Shown one piece after another: positions 1-25,500 of a stretch of 64,000 nt of DNA. The notes under the pieces are model-generated. The model did no database searches. It was not told the origin of the DNA and saw only the letters and a program-made list of their open reading frames with translations. Origin of the DNA: Euglena gracilis (lineage: Eukaryota > Euglenida > Euglenophyceae > Euglenales); NCBI GenBank assembly GCA_039621445.1, contig CP154954.1:63446046-63510045 (forward strand). The letters run 5' to 3'. Position numbers and translations under genes: made by a program. Each line of letters opens with the position of its first letter. Within the stretch, counting starts at the first letter, position 1.

Positions 1-324
1 TCTCCCCTGTCACAGACATCAAAAAGGAAACAGACGAAAAATAAACGCATGAAGGTATTTCTTTTCTACCCATTGACACAGCATACTTGTGCAAATTCGA
101 CCATCTGTTGTCCGAAAAAAAAAACTCTTCCGTCTTTACTCGTTCATGCATAACAAACTTGAGTCGTAATCAGAACACCACCAAACAGTTGGCTGATAAT
201 ATACTCAATTCACCGAGGAAGCAAAACGCACCCTCTTGTGAACACTGTGGCGTCAGCCAGTTCTCCAACAATAACACACAACACCCGGGTCAGAGGGCCA
301 GAACAGCCCGCGGCCCCCGCTCAC
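1..324. other. Left edge, presumed intron of the SAM-domain gene
   Basis: AT-rich sequence after the donor at 324-323 (GTGAGC). No further exon is recognisable before the window ends. Confidence 0.6.
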
Positions 325-12304
<11,980 letters not shown>

Positions 12305-12394
12305 CTGTGGGGGACCGACAGGAGTCACAGTGCCACCGTGAGCTCCTTCGTGTGTGGGCGGTGGCGGTTGGGAACCTGTTCAATGCTTGTGTAT

Positions 12395-12470
12395 GTGCAT
12401 GTGCGTGTGTGTGTGCGCGCGCGCGCGCGCGCGCGCGCGCGCGCGCGCGCGCGCGTGTGTGTGTGTGTGC
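12395..12470. repeat. (GT)/(GC) alternating purine-pyrimidine tract
   Basis: A core of about 40 bp of GC is flanked by GT repeats, about 110 bp upstream of the SAM-gene acceptor. It is a candidate Z-DNA tract in the presumed promoter or outron. Confidence 0.95.
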
Positions 12471-13029
12471 TGATGGAAAGAAGCCAGCGCCCCGATTGGA
12501 GATGGAAACTCCCTGCGGTGAGGAGCAGAACTGCACCTTTGCCAAACTCCCTGCCTAACTCCTGCCTGCCAAATGGCGTGTCCGTAATTCGGTTGTAATG
12601 TTTGGTCCAAACCATTGAGTGGGGGGGGGCTGACAAGTCGATGGACTTGCCGGCCGACTGGTCGGCACAGATGCCCCCCCTCAATTTGAAGACATATGAA
12701 AGCAACTTGTGCGGTGACTGACGAACAACCCTTCCCCATCCCAAATAAGGCCATTAACTGAACCCCTGAGGGAGGGAGGCCACCCAATAATCTGTCCAAG
12801 GAAAAAGTTGTGTTAATAAAATTGCATACAGACAAAATATGTCAATACGGACAAACACAGACAAGACAGTTAAAATATTGCACACAGACACAAATGACTT
12901 TAGGCTTTATGTGTGTGGACAACAAACAAGGCGTTTTTATTGTTTTGAGGCTCTCGAAAAAAAAATTGCCCACAAAAACACCAGAAATCCAGACATTTGG
13001 TATTTTGTTCTTTTGTTTGGCAAATTATG

Positions 13030-13100
13030 GGTCACAATAATAACAATAATGACAACAACAGCAACAACAACAACAACAGCAACAACAACACCACAACAAG
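13030..13100. repeat. CAA-rich trinucleotide tract
   Basis: Imperfect CAA/ACA repeats immediately before the C/G-tract element at 13107. Confidence 0.9.
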
Positions 13101-13106
13101 AAGAAT

Positions 13107-13516
13107 CCCCCCCCCCCCCCGAATAGTGCCCCCCGAATAGAAGCCCCCCCCCCCTCGGTTTTCGACCAACGTTCCGAATAGTCCCCCCCCCGAATGGTAG
13201 GCCCCTGCCCGTGGATCTGTCAATTGGGACGGATGGCAATTTGGTTTCCTCAGTCATTGGTTAAATGAGGGTTGGGTGATATTATGTTTCATGATGCAAT
13301 GCATCCACAAGAGTAACATTTGCAGCAAATTTGACATGGTTTGGAGAGGTAGGACATGTGGACCCACAAAGAATTTTCTTCGATAATTCTCGGACCCCTG
13401 GTTTTCGACCACTTTTCCGAATAATGCCCCCCCCCCCCGACTAGAAGCCCCCCCCCTGGTTTTCGACAAACGTTCCGAATAGAAGCCCCCGGGGGCTTCT
13501 ATTTGGGGGGGTTTAA
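13107..13516. mobile_element. C/G-tract element, word CGAATAGAAGCCCCC, between two genes
   Basis: It starts with a C-tract and GAATAG and ends with CTTCTATTTGGGGGGG. The internal phrase GGTTTTCGACCAACGTTCCG occurs three times with variation, each ending in GAATAG or GAATAA and a C-tract. It lies downstream of the phosphatase stop. Confidence 0.65.
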
Positions 13517-13829
13517 GGTAATTTGAAACCGGATTGAGCAAATTTGAGCCAAACGTGGTGGGTTTCTGAAACGTTCCCTCAAGGAAAGCAACTGTCTCCC
13601 GGTCCAGCAGGTGGAAAGCAACCAACCCAGACTCGGCGGCGGCTAAAGCGCGGCGGCGATTCGAGTCGGTGCCAGGGGCGGGCCGGCTTCAAGGAAGTCG
13701 GGGGTGTGCCGCCATGCCGGGGGAGACCCCGGCCCCCACCCCGTACCCCCAACGGCGGGTCCTGTGGGGTCCCCGGAGAGTGGGGGGGGGGTGGCCGCGG
13801 CGGGAGGGTGTGCGACAACGCAGGGCGGC

Positions 13830-16563
13830 TCACTTCGGCCGGACTTCGTCCTGGGCGGTGGTGAACTGGTACAACACCTGAGGGCGGGGGGGGGGGGCTT
13901 TCTCCTGCTGATGCGGTCAATTCCCCTTTCAATTTTCATTCTTTCTAAGGACACGCTTTGTGGTCAAAGATTGAAATTTGGGCTGGCTTGCACACTACGG
14001 AGGGGTTGGACCCGACTGTTCCAAAACTGGGTCTCATTAATTAGCCTGCCAAAAAAAGGGAATTCCTTCAAAAAAATTAGCATCTGGCTCAGAAAACAAA
14101 AATTTTCCCAAATCATTTCGCCACAAACAGACAGAAAAACGCGTGGGAGAATGCAAGGGCTTGAAAAAAATCTAAGGCAAAATAGACTAGCTAGCTAAGC
14201 TCCCCCCCCCCGAGGGTGCTGTTGCTGGGTTGGCCAAAAATCGGGGCTGGCTGCATCAATATGCCACACCCCTCTTCTTTATCGAAAACCTTGTTTGTCC
14301 GCGACTCAAGAGATCGTTTTGCAGTGCTTTGCAGCTGTGGGGTGGATGCTCATGTAAACATGTGCGCGCACGCGCTCGTGCAGATGCTCACCTTGCCGCG
14401 GTAATCCACCAGTTGGGTGTGGAGATGGGTGCGATTCATCCGGTGGAACGTGAACCCGTGCTCCTTGAACTGCAAGGGAAACATGCAAAGTTGCACGCCC
14501 GGAGCACTGGGCGGATTCAGAAACCAAAGAACCAAGTAACTGTCTCAAGGAGCGGCCGGTTGTTGTGGGATAAGAATGCTTCAATTTTGATTAAAATGAG
14601 CAGGTTGATATTGACCGGACATTATCAACCACAAGAGCAGGTGCAAATAATCATCAAGAGATTGTGTTCAATCTCTTGATGAGCGAACATCAAATTCAGT
14701 CACGGAGGTCAAAAGTTACAAAGACAATAACTGTCTCACATTTTTTTTAAAATGGAACCTCGCCTGCCAAAATGCAACAGAATAAAGATCCCCCTCAGGA
14801 AACACCCTCAGAGCGGCTTATCATATGCCAAAGCCTGGTCTGTACGACTGAGGGTAAACAAATAACTGGTTGAGCAGAAAGCCACCAACCAGCAGTTAGC
14901 AGTTGGCTGACCTTAAGGTTCGGCCAATGCTTACCGAGCTGCATGTTTCGAGATTCGGGCAACAGATACCATGGCCATGTGGACGGAAAATGTCGCAGGT
15001 GATAAATTTGGGGAATAAAGACCTGCATGCCCGGAGCCCAAGGTTGAAATTGATGGGGGAGGACAGTTTCTGGTGGGCCTGGAACATTAGCCAGTTAACC
15101 AAACAAAGGCACGACAGAACCACACCTTGAAGAGGGAATTGGGGTCCTTGCGGCCAAAGGTGTGCATGTGGCTTCCTGCACCACTGACAATGTGCACCAG
15201 ACCTGGATGGAGGTGATGAGAATGAAGCCGTGGCGATCGACATCAGAAATACAATTGCACAAAATGTAAAAAAAAGTTGACTTGATTGAAACAGCCTTTG
15301 CACGTGGTCATATGCAAAGAAAACAGCATCACTGGCAAACGATGCACAAGGCACAAACAATTGCAAGGTTCCATTTCATCATTCCAACAGCATTGGTATC
15401 ACGCTTGGGGGACCTTCCAATCACGCACCTGCGGAGTCCTTCAACGCTTCCAGGATGTGGTCGTCCCCGGCAAAATACACCTGTCGGGGGAGCGGAAGGA
15501 GTTCGCTTGCAGCCACCTTTCCGCCCTCCACCCAGCCGCATCATTCGACACTTTGCACGAATGGCACTCGCTCCAGCTGGCGCTTCAGCAACTGTGACTG
15601 TTTCTGTTTCCAGAACTTTTGGACCACTGTGACACCCACTTGGCTTCAAACGGGGCCACAATTCAGGGTAATGGAGCCGCAGCGTGGGGCGGGGTTGGGC
15701 CTTTTCTTTTTTGATGCCGGGACCTGGACGCGGTGCTTCATCAGGATGGGGTAGATCGCCTTCTTCCACAGCGGGTACGAGCCGTGCCACGACCCGCTGC
15801 TGTAGAAGGGCCGGTGGCACAGCACCAGCTTCCAGTCCGCCGTCGACGCCTGCCACATGGAGGTGAGACGCGCCGCCTTGGGGAACCTGGGGGACCACCC
15901 ATCCAGGCTTCCTTTTAAGACCCCGGGGGAGGGGGTCCCCCCATCCACCCAGCCCGACGCGGGACCCCCCCGGGGGGGGGACCCCCAAAATAGGGCCATC
16001 TGAGGGCATTTCCCAAAAATTTTCGGTGCTTCGCGCCGAAACCCATACCTGGGTCTCCAGCCCGGGACCCCCCTGGGGTCCGGCACAGGACCCCCCCCCC
16101 CCAGGTCTTCTGACTTGAAGCCTGCATCCCTCGCTCCCTGTGCCTCTGTGCGCGATGCCGGATCTTTGGTGGGGGCACACACTTTGCCCAGACAAACCAC
16201 CAGCCACCAGCCAAGCACTACACGTGACAAACACTTCCGCCCGGCAGCCGGGGCCACCCCCCACACCTCCACACCTGCAGCTTCGCGTCCAGCCATGGAA
16301 GCTGCACAGGGTACGGCCGGCTGGACTTGATCGAGTCGTACTCCCGCGGGTCGTAGTGGTCCAGCACGAAGAGCTCCGCGCTCCACCCCTGGGGCCCGAG
16401 GCCGGGCGAAACCTCCCTCCCCAAATCCAGATCTGTTACGACTTTTGACAATTTTTTGGCATCCGGTCAGATTGGACCAGTTGGGGGTCGAGAGCGCTGT
16501 TAATATCATAATAATAATTACAATAATACAATAATAATAATAATAGATAATATGTGATAATAT

Positions 16564-16594
<31 letters not shown>

Positions 16595-19500
16595 ATATAA
16601 TACAATAATATATGACATATAATATTTTAATATGCGATAATAATGCATAACGATACAATAATAATTGATGAATATGTGTATCTCTTAACCCCCCCCCCCA
16701 TTTAAACCTACTCCCCTTCTAAACCGACCTACCCTTCCAAACCGACCCATTGCAGAATTTCAACCAAAAAAAGAAATAAACCGACCCATGGCAAGTTGGA
16801 TGACAAACATGCACAACATAATGGAAGCCGCCAACGGAAAGAGCGTTCATGCTCATTGAATAGTTAGTATTGATGACCCAAAATTAGGATTTTACACCCA
16901 AAATTAGGCATTTGCTTCCAAATTTTGGAGTTTGCACCTCAAATTGGGCATTTTCCTCCGAAAATTTGGTGTTGGAACCCAAAAATTACAAAAATAGGCA
17001 TTTGCTATCTAAAATTTGAAGTTTTCCACCCAAAATTAGGCAGTTTGCCACCAAAAATTGGATATTACACCCAAAATTCAGCATTTGCCCCCGAAAATTA
17101 AGAATTTGCATCCCAAATTAGGCATTTGTCACTCAAAGTTAGGAATTGGCCGACCAAATTGGGCATTTGCCAACTGAAATTGCCTTGCTAACATCAACCC
17201 GCTTCCGTCACGTCGTCGGCCAGCCGTGTGCTCCCCCTGAAACCGACCCCCCGTCTAAACCGACCCCCTCCAGGATTTCCGCCAACCCAAAAGTCCTAAA
17301 CCGACGGGTCGGTTTAAATGGGGGGGGTTTTAATCTCTCTGACATCTATATCTATCTCTAGGTGCAGAAATGCAATTACAGACTGATGACACGGCACACC
17401 TTTGCCTGGATCCGGTACGTGTAGTACGGTGCAGGCAAATACCACCGCTTGCTGATCTGGGTGTAAGCGATCTGGGCCTGGATGTTGGTCTTCGGGGCGT
17501 GCGGAGGGTAGTCGTGGTTGCCGATGCTGATGAACCACTTCCTGGGCCCCCAGTCACAACAACCGTAGGACAGAGGAACGGGATGGGTCCGATCAGAACA
17601 CCCACAGGCGATCGAGGTTAGACGGTGCAAATGAAGCAGACTAGTTGGGGACTTTTAGGTCACTGTTGCTCTGAACACAAGCAAAACACATGCTACCAAG
17701 CACGGTTGGAGTGGGGATACTCACTCTCATATGCATATGGCTGGAAAAAAAAAGAGTGGCAAAATTCTGAAATCCCGGAAATTGCAGTTGCACATATCTA
17801 CTGGAGGGGACTTAGGAAAATGTCACAGTTTTTTGTCATTTTGCAACAATGGTGTATGTTTTGAGATGTTATAAAAAGTCCAAAAAAAAACATGATTTTT
17901 GTAATTTTGGGAACACGCTGCTGAAATATGGAATTTGTTGGCCAAAAAACCTGAAAATGCTAAAAAATTGACGAAAAATCTGGTCTCAGATGAAAATCTG
18001 GTCCAGGATGTGGAATTTTTCCAAATTGAAAAAATTTTTTCAGCAGAAATCGGAAAAAACCTGAAAAAGGCCAAATATTCACCAAATTTTTCCAAAATTT
18101 GCCAATTTTGGTTGCAAATAGCAAAAAACACCCACCTGGGTTCCCTTGTGAAACGTTCAAAAATGGCCAAATCTCACTTCCCTTTCCATTTCAGGTTCAT
18201 GCGGAAAAAAATTAAAATTGTGGAAAAATTTGTGGAAAAATTGCAGAAAAATTGCGGAATCTCACAAAGCCAGTATGCAGTGGAGGTGGCTAGTGCTTGG
18301 GGGGAGGGAGGAACGAGGGCAGTTGTAAGTACTGCTCCCCCCCCCTGCAGGGGCAGAACCCAAGGTCCTTTCACTCCCTGGGGCGCAGTGGCTGACGGTT
18401 GCCGACTGAGGTATTCGCGCACAGGTGTGGGGGAAGCGCACCTCTGCAGCGACGGGTGGTGGAAGACGTCCTCGAAGCACTCCTTGATGTACGGGTCGTC
18501 CACGGAGGCGATCCCTAACCCGGGGGGGATGGCTCCGTGGTACCCCACAATTTGCCCAGCCCAGCATTGGGAGAGAGCCCTCAGGCAACCCGCGCACATA
18601 TTTGGACTGTCGTTTTGGACCCTCAGGGATGTGACAGGGATGTGGTGATGTGGATTGGGCAAAAATAAAACTTTTTTTTTGGATTGGTTCGGTGTAAAAA
18701 ATCCTTTGGGGAGGCAGGCACTTTTTTGGACTTCAATTTCGGAGGCTCTGGCGTGTGATGCTGATTTGGGAAATGGGAATTTCACGCTCCTCTTGCTGCG
18801 GACGGTAAGAAAGCCAGCCAAAGCCACCCATCGCTGACGTCAAAAAATGGGGTGGGGGGCAGATAGAACTATGTGGAAGAACCAAGTGGTTCGGATAATA
18901 CTTTCAATGACATGTCTCCAGATAATTGGGGGGGGACAGCATCCTGTGTATCTAGAGGACAATTTCCTCAGCGGTTTTGATCCAAACCTGCTCCCTGGGC
19001 CAAATTGTCCTGGATCCTGAAATAGATGAGTGACTTTTTCTGCAAAAGATGACGACTTTTTTTGGGGAAGAGTGGAAAAGACTCCAATGGACTGCAGGTA
19101 AAAAATGAAATTGTTGATTCTCCATGCCGCTGCCGATTCTCCAACGACCCGTCACTGTGAAAAAGCCAAATCCCCCACCCCCTGGAGGCCGGTGTCTAAA
19201 TAATGACATCAACTGGACACACCGTGCGTCTTGTGCGTGGAGGAGCTGTAGAAACTATCACCACAAGAAATGACGAAAGCTGCGTTCCCTGAGACGCGGA
19301 GCAGAGTACCTGATTTGGATTTGCAAGTGCGCAGCTTGGTGAATGAAATGCCGTCCCAGACTCTTCTACAGCCCCATGACACACACGCATCGGCTAACCC
19401 CCCCAAATAACACCCCCGGGGTATTATTTTTTCGCCCGATATCCTGGCGCGAGAGGGGGGCATCATTTGGGGGGGGGTCGCTGAGCTCTTATCCCTTTAT

Positions 19501-22500
19501 GTGAGAGAGCGAAGCTTACCCCTGGGGGAAAACCCCCCCGAACCCCCCCTCCCCGGGCCACCTCGGGAACCGGCGGATTATCACCATGATCCCGGCCCCG
19601 TTCCTAAATTTTTTTTTTCAGTCGCGAGCGACTGGATATCTAGTTTCCGAATCACCTGGGTTTGACCCCCAACTCCCCGCCAGGCCCGAGTTATTCACGC
19701 GCGAAGGGGTCTAAACTGGGTAGGATCGGGCCCCACCTGGATAAGCCACCCCCCCCCTTTGGACTCTGCCATTTCGGCCAAAAAATGTCAATTTTCAAAA
19801 TATCTCCAAAATGAAGCAAAATCAAAGGAAATGTCCGGAGACCTAATTTGAAGCCCTTGGAACGCCCCATCTACGGGTATTTTGACTTCCCCGCAACTCA
19901 CCGCCTAGCCCGAGATACGGCCGTTTTTTCGGCCAATTTGGCCAATCAGACATTTTGTACACTTTTTCCACTGTCCGACTTAGCCGTTTTCGGCCAAAAA
20001 ACTCGAAAAAAAATCGAAAATTTATTTTTGCCCAAAACGATGTTTTTTTGGCTTCCCGGACACGGAAAACTGTTTTTGAGCCGAAAACGAGCGTTTTTCG
20101 ACCCGCCAGCGCCCCGTTTTTGGGCGCCCACCCATTTGACTTTGGGTCAAACCGGGTCAAAAAAACTCGAAAAAATCGAAATTTTTTTTGCCCGAAACGA
20201 TGTTTTTTTTTGCCTTCCTGACTCCGGTAAAACTGTTTTTGAGCCGAAAATGAGCGTTTTTCGACCCGCCAGCGCCCCGTTTGGGCCGCCAACATACAAT
20301 TTTTTACTGACCCCCCGGGGGGGGGAGGGGGGGTCACTCCACTTTTTTAAAAACCAGTCAGTCACTGATTTTCGGAAAACCAGCCAGTCACTACCCCCCC
20401 CTCCCGGGGGGGGGGGTTGGCAACTCAGAAAAACGGCCACTTTCCAGTCACTTTAGGCCATTTTAGGCCAAAAAAAAAATTTCCGGCGCCTTTGGCGCCG
20501 TGTTAACTCAAGCCACTTTTGCCCACTCCTGGCCGACCCCCCCCCCCCCACCCCCGGGGGGGAGGGGAGGGGGTCCGGGCCAAAAATCAGTCAGTCACTC
20601 TGAAAAAACAAGTCACCCCCCCCCCCCCCCCGGGGGGTCGGCCAGTGCTTAAGCAATTGACTGGCCGCCAACCCATTGACTTTGGGTCAAAACCGGGTCA
20701 AAAAACTCGAAAAAATCGAAATTTTTTTTGCCCGAAACGATGTTTTTTTTGGCCTCCCGGACCCGGAAAAACTGTTTTTGAGCCGAAAATGAGCGTTTTT
20801 CGACCCGCCAGCGCCCCGTTTTGGGCCGCCAACATACAATTTTTTACTGACCCCCCGGGGGGGGGAGGGGGGGTCACTCCACTTTTTTAAAAACCAGTCA
20901 ATCACTGATTTTCGGAAAACCAGCCAGTCACTACCCCCCCCTCCCGGGGGGGGGGGTTGGCAACTCAGAAAAACGGCCACTTTCCAGTCACTTTAGGCCA
21001 TTTTAGGCCAAAAAAAAAATTTCCGGCGCCTTTGGCGCCGTGTTAACTCAAGCCACTTTTGCCCACTCCTGGCCGACCCCCTCCCCTCCACCCCCGGGGG
21101 GGAGGGGAGGGGGTCCGGGCCAAAAATCAGTCAGTCACTCTGAAAAAACAAGTCACCCACCCCCCCCCCCCCGGGGGGTCGGCCAGTGCTTAAGCTTAAG
21201 CAATTGACTGGCCGCCAACCCATTGACTTTGGGTCAAAACCGGGTCAAAAAACTCGAAAAAAATCGAAATTTTTTTTGCCCGAAACGATGTTTTTTTTGG
21301 CCTCCCGGACCCGGGAAAAACTGTTTTTGAGCCGAAAATGAGCGTTTTTCGACCCGCCAGCGCCCCGTTTTGGGCCGCCAACATACAATTTTTTACTGAC
21401 CCCCCGGGGGGGGGGAGGGGGGGTCACTCCACTTTTTTAAAAACCAGTCAATCACTGATTTTCGGAAAACCAGCCAGTCACTACCCCCCCCTCCCGGGGG
21501 GGGGGGTTGGCAACTCAGAAAAACGGCCACTTTCCAGTCACTTTAGGCCATTTTAGGCCAAAAAAAAAATTTCCGGCGCCTTTGGCGCCGTGTTAACTCA
21601 AGCCACTTTTGCCCACTCCTGGCCGACCCCCACCCCCCCCCCGGGGGGGGAGAGGGGGGCCGGGCCAAAAAACAGTCAGTCACTCTGAAAAAACAAGTCA
21701 CCCCCCCACCCCCCCCCCCCCGGGGGGTCGGCCAGTGCTTAAGCAATTGACTGGCCGCCAACCCATTGACTTTGGGTCAAAACCGGGTCAAAAAACTCGA
21801 AAAAATCGAAATTTTTTTTGCCCGAAACGATGTTTTTTTTGGCCTCCCGGACCCGGGAAAAACTGTTTTTGAGCCGAAAATGAGCGTTTTTCGACCCGCC
21901 AGCGCCCCGTTTTGGGCCGCCAACATACAATTTTTTACTGACCCCCCGGGGGGGGGGAGGGGGGGTCACTCCACTTTTTTTAAAAACCAGTCAATCACTG
22001 ATTTTCGGAAAACCAGCCAGTCACTACCCCCCCCTCCCGGGGGGGGGGTTGGCAACTCAGAAAAACGGCCACTTTCCAGTCACTTTAGGCCATTTTAGGC
22101 CAAAAAAAAATTTCCGGCGCCTTTGGCGCCGTGTTAACTCAAGCCACTTTTGCCCACTCCTGGCCGACCCCCCCCCCCCCCCCCGGGGGGGGGGGGGGGG
22201 GCCCGGCCCAAAAACACTCAGTCCCTCTCGAAAAAAAAAGTCCCCCCCCCCCCCCCCCGGGGGTCGGCCAGTGCTTAAGCAATTGACTGGCCGCCAACCC
22301 ATTGACTTTGGGTCAAAACCGGGTCAAAAAACTCGAAAAAATCGAAATTTTTTTTGCCCGAAACGATGTTTTTTTTGGCCTCCCGGACCCGGGAAAAACT
22401 GTTTTTGAGCCGAAAATGAGCGTTTTTCGACCCGCCAGCGCCCTGTTTTGGGCCGCCAACATACAATTTTTTACTGACCCCCCGGGGGGGGGGGAGGGGG

Positions 22501-25500
22501 GGTCACTCCACTTTTTTAAAAACCAGTCAGTCACTGATTTTCGGAAAACCAGCCAGTCACTACCCCCCCTCCCGGGGGGGGGGTTGGCAACTCAGAAAAA
22601 CGGCCACTTTCCAGTCACTTTAGGCCATTTTAGGCCAAAAAAAAATTTCCGGCGCCTTTGGCGCCGTGTTAACTCAAGCCACTTTTGCCCACTCCTGGCC
22701 GACCCCCCCCCCCCCCCCCCGGGGGGAGGGGGGGGGGCCGGGCCAAAAATCAGTCAGTCACTCTGAAAAAACAAGTCACCCACCCCCCCCCCCCCCCCCG
22801 GGGGGGCGGCCCGTGCTTAACCTTAAGCAATTGAACGGCCGCCCACCCCTTGACTTTGGGTCAAAGCCGGGTCAAAAAAGTCGAAAAAAATCGAAATTTT
22901 TTTTGCCCGAAACGATGTTTTTTTGGCCTGCCAGACCCGGAAAAACTGTTTTTGAGCCGAAAATGAGCGTTTTTCGCCAGCGCCCCGTTTTGGGCTGCCA
23001 ACATACAAATTTTTACTGCCCCCCCGGGGGGGGGGGAGGGGGGGTCACTCCACTTTTTTAAAAACCAGTCAGTCACTGATTTTCGGAAAACCAGCCAGTC
23101 ACTACCCCCCCCTCCCGGGGGGGGGTTGGCAACTCAGAAAAACGGCCACTTTCCAGTCACTTTAGGCCATTTTAGGCCAAAAAAAAATTTCCGGCGCCTT
23201 TGGCGCCGTGTTAACTCAAGCCACTTTTGCCCACTCCTGGCCGACACCCCCCCCCACCCCCGGGGGGGGAGGGGAGGGGGTCCGGGCCAAAAATCAGTCA
23301 GTCACTCTGAAAAAACAAGTCCCCCCCCCCCCCCCCCCCGGGGGGTCGGCCAGTGCTTAAGCAATTGACTGGCCGCCAACCCATTGACTTTGGGTCAAAA
23401 CCGGGTCAAAAAACTCGAAAAAATCGAAATTTTTTTTGCCCGAAACGATGTTTTTTTTGGCCTCCCGGACCCGGAAAAACTGTTTTTGAGCCGAAAATGA
23501 GCGTTTTTCGACCCGCCAGCGCCCCGTTTTGGGCCGCCAACATACAATTTTTTACTGACCCCCCGGGGGGGGGGAGGGGGGGTCACTCCACTTTTTTAAA
23601 AACCAGTCAATCACTGATTTTCGGAAAACCAGCCAGTCACTACCCCCCCCTCCCGGGGGGGGGGTTGGCAACTCAGAAAAACGGCCACTTTCCAGTCACT
23701 TTAGGCCGTTTTAGGCCACAAAAAAAAACTTCCGGCGCCTTGGCGCCGTGTTAACTCAAGCCACTTTTGCCCACTCCTGGCCGACCCCCCCCCCCCCCCG
23801 GGGGGGGGGGGAGGGGAGGGGGTCCGGGCCAAAAATCAGTCAGTCACTCTGAAAAAACAAGTCACCCCCCCCCCCCCCCCCCGGGGGGTCGGCCAGTGCT
23901 TAAGCAATTGACTGGCCGCCAACCCATTGACTTTGGGTCAAAACCGGGTCAAAAAACTCGAAAAAAATCGAAATTTTTTTTGCCCGAAACGATGTTTTTT
24001 TTGGCCTCCCGGACCCGGGAAAAACTGTTTTTGAGCCGAAAATGAGCGTTTTTCGACCCGCCAGCGCCCCGTTTTGGGCCGCCAAAATACAATTTTTTAC
24101 TGACCCCCCGGGGGGGGAGGGGGGGTCACTCCACTTTTTTAAAAACCAATCAATCACTGATTTTCGGAAAACCAGCCAGTCACTACCCCCCCTCCCGGGG
24201 GGGGGGTTGGCAACTCAGAAAAACGGCCACTTTCCAGTCACTTTAGGCCATTTTAGGCCAAAAAAAAATTTCCGGCGCCTTTGGCGCCGTGTTAACTCAA
24301 GCCACTTTTGCCCACTCCTGGCCGACCCCCCCCCCGGGGGGGAGGGGAGGGGGTCCGGGCCAAAAATCAGTCAGTCACTCTGAAAAAACAAGTCACCCCC
24401 CCCCCGGGGGGTCGGCCAGTGCTTAAGCAATTGACTGGCCGCCAACCCATTGACTTTGGGTCAAAACCGGGTCAAAAAACTCGAAAAAATCGAAATTTTT
24501 TTTGCCCGAAACGATGTTTTTTTTGGCCTCCCGGACCCGGGAAAAACTGTTTTTGAGCCGAAAATGAGCGTTTTTCGACCCGCCAGCGCCCCGTTTTGGG
24601 CCGCCAACATACAATTTTTTACTGACCCCCCGGGGGGGGGGGAGGGGGGGTCACTCCACTTTTTTAAAAACCAGTCAGTCACTGATTTTCGGAAAACCAG
24701 CCAGTCCCCTCCCGGGGGGGGGGGGGGGTTGGCAACTCAGAAAAACGGCCACTTTCCAGTCACTTTAGGCCATTTTAGGCCAAAAAAAAAATTTCCGGCG
24801 CCTTTGGCGCCGTGTTAACTCAAGCCACTTTTGCCCACTCCTGGCCGACCCCCCCCCCCCCGGGGGGGGGTGGAGGGGGGCCGGGCCAAAAATCAGTCAT
24901 TCACTCTGAAAAAACAAGCACCCCCCCCCCCCCCCGGGGGGTCGGCCAGTGCTTAAGCAATTGACTGGCCGCCAACCCATTGACTTTGGGTCAAAACCGG
25001 GTCAAAAAACTCGAAAAAATCGAAATTTTTTTTGCCCGAAACGATGTTTTTTTTGGCCTCCCGGACCCGGAAAAACTGTTTTTGAGCCGAAAATGAGCGT
25101 TTTTCGACCCGCCAGCGCCCCGTTTTGGGCCGCCAACATACAATTTTTTACTGACCCCCCGGGGGGGGGGGAGGGGGGGTCACTCCACTTTTTTAAAAAC
25201 CAGTCAATCACTGATTTTCGGAAAACCAGCCAGTCACTACCCCCCCCTCCCGGGGGGGGGGTTGGCAACTCAGAAAAACGGCCACTTTCCAGTCACTTTA
25301 GGCCATTTTAGGCCAAAAAAAAAATTTCCGGCGCCTTTGGCGCCTGGTTAACTCATGCCCCTTTTGCCCACCCCTGGCCCACCCCCCCCCCCCCCGGGGG
25401 GAGGGGAGGGGGTCCGGGCCAAAAATCAGTCAGTCACTCTGAAAAAACAAGTCACCCCCCCCCCCCCCCCCCCCGGGGGGTCGGCCAGTGCTTAAGCAAT

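Larger units (their letters stand above)
12310..13829. other. Intergenic region between the phosphatase and the SAM-domain gene
   Basis: About 1.5 kb with the GC tract, the CAA tract, the C/G-tract element and a GC-rich stretch at 13620-13830 downstream of the stop. I see no further gene. Confidence 0.6.

Noticed and set aside
14649-14682. Hairpin TCAAGAGATTG/CAATCTCTTGA as a transcription terminator
   Set aside because: It lies in a phosphatase intron of a eukaryote; a bacterial-type terminator is not expected. It is probably a chance or repeat-derived hairpin.
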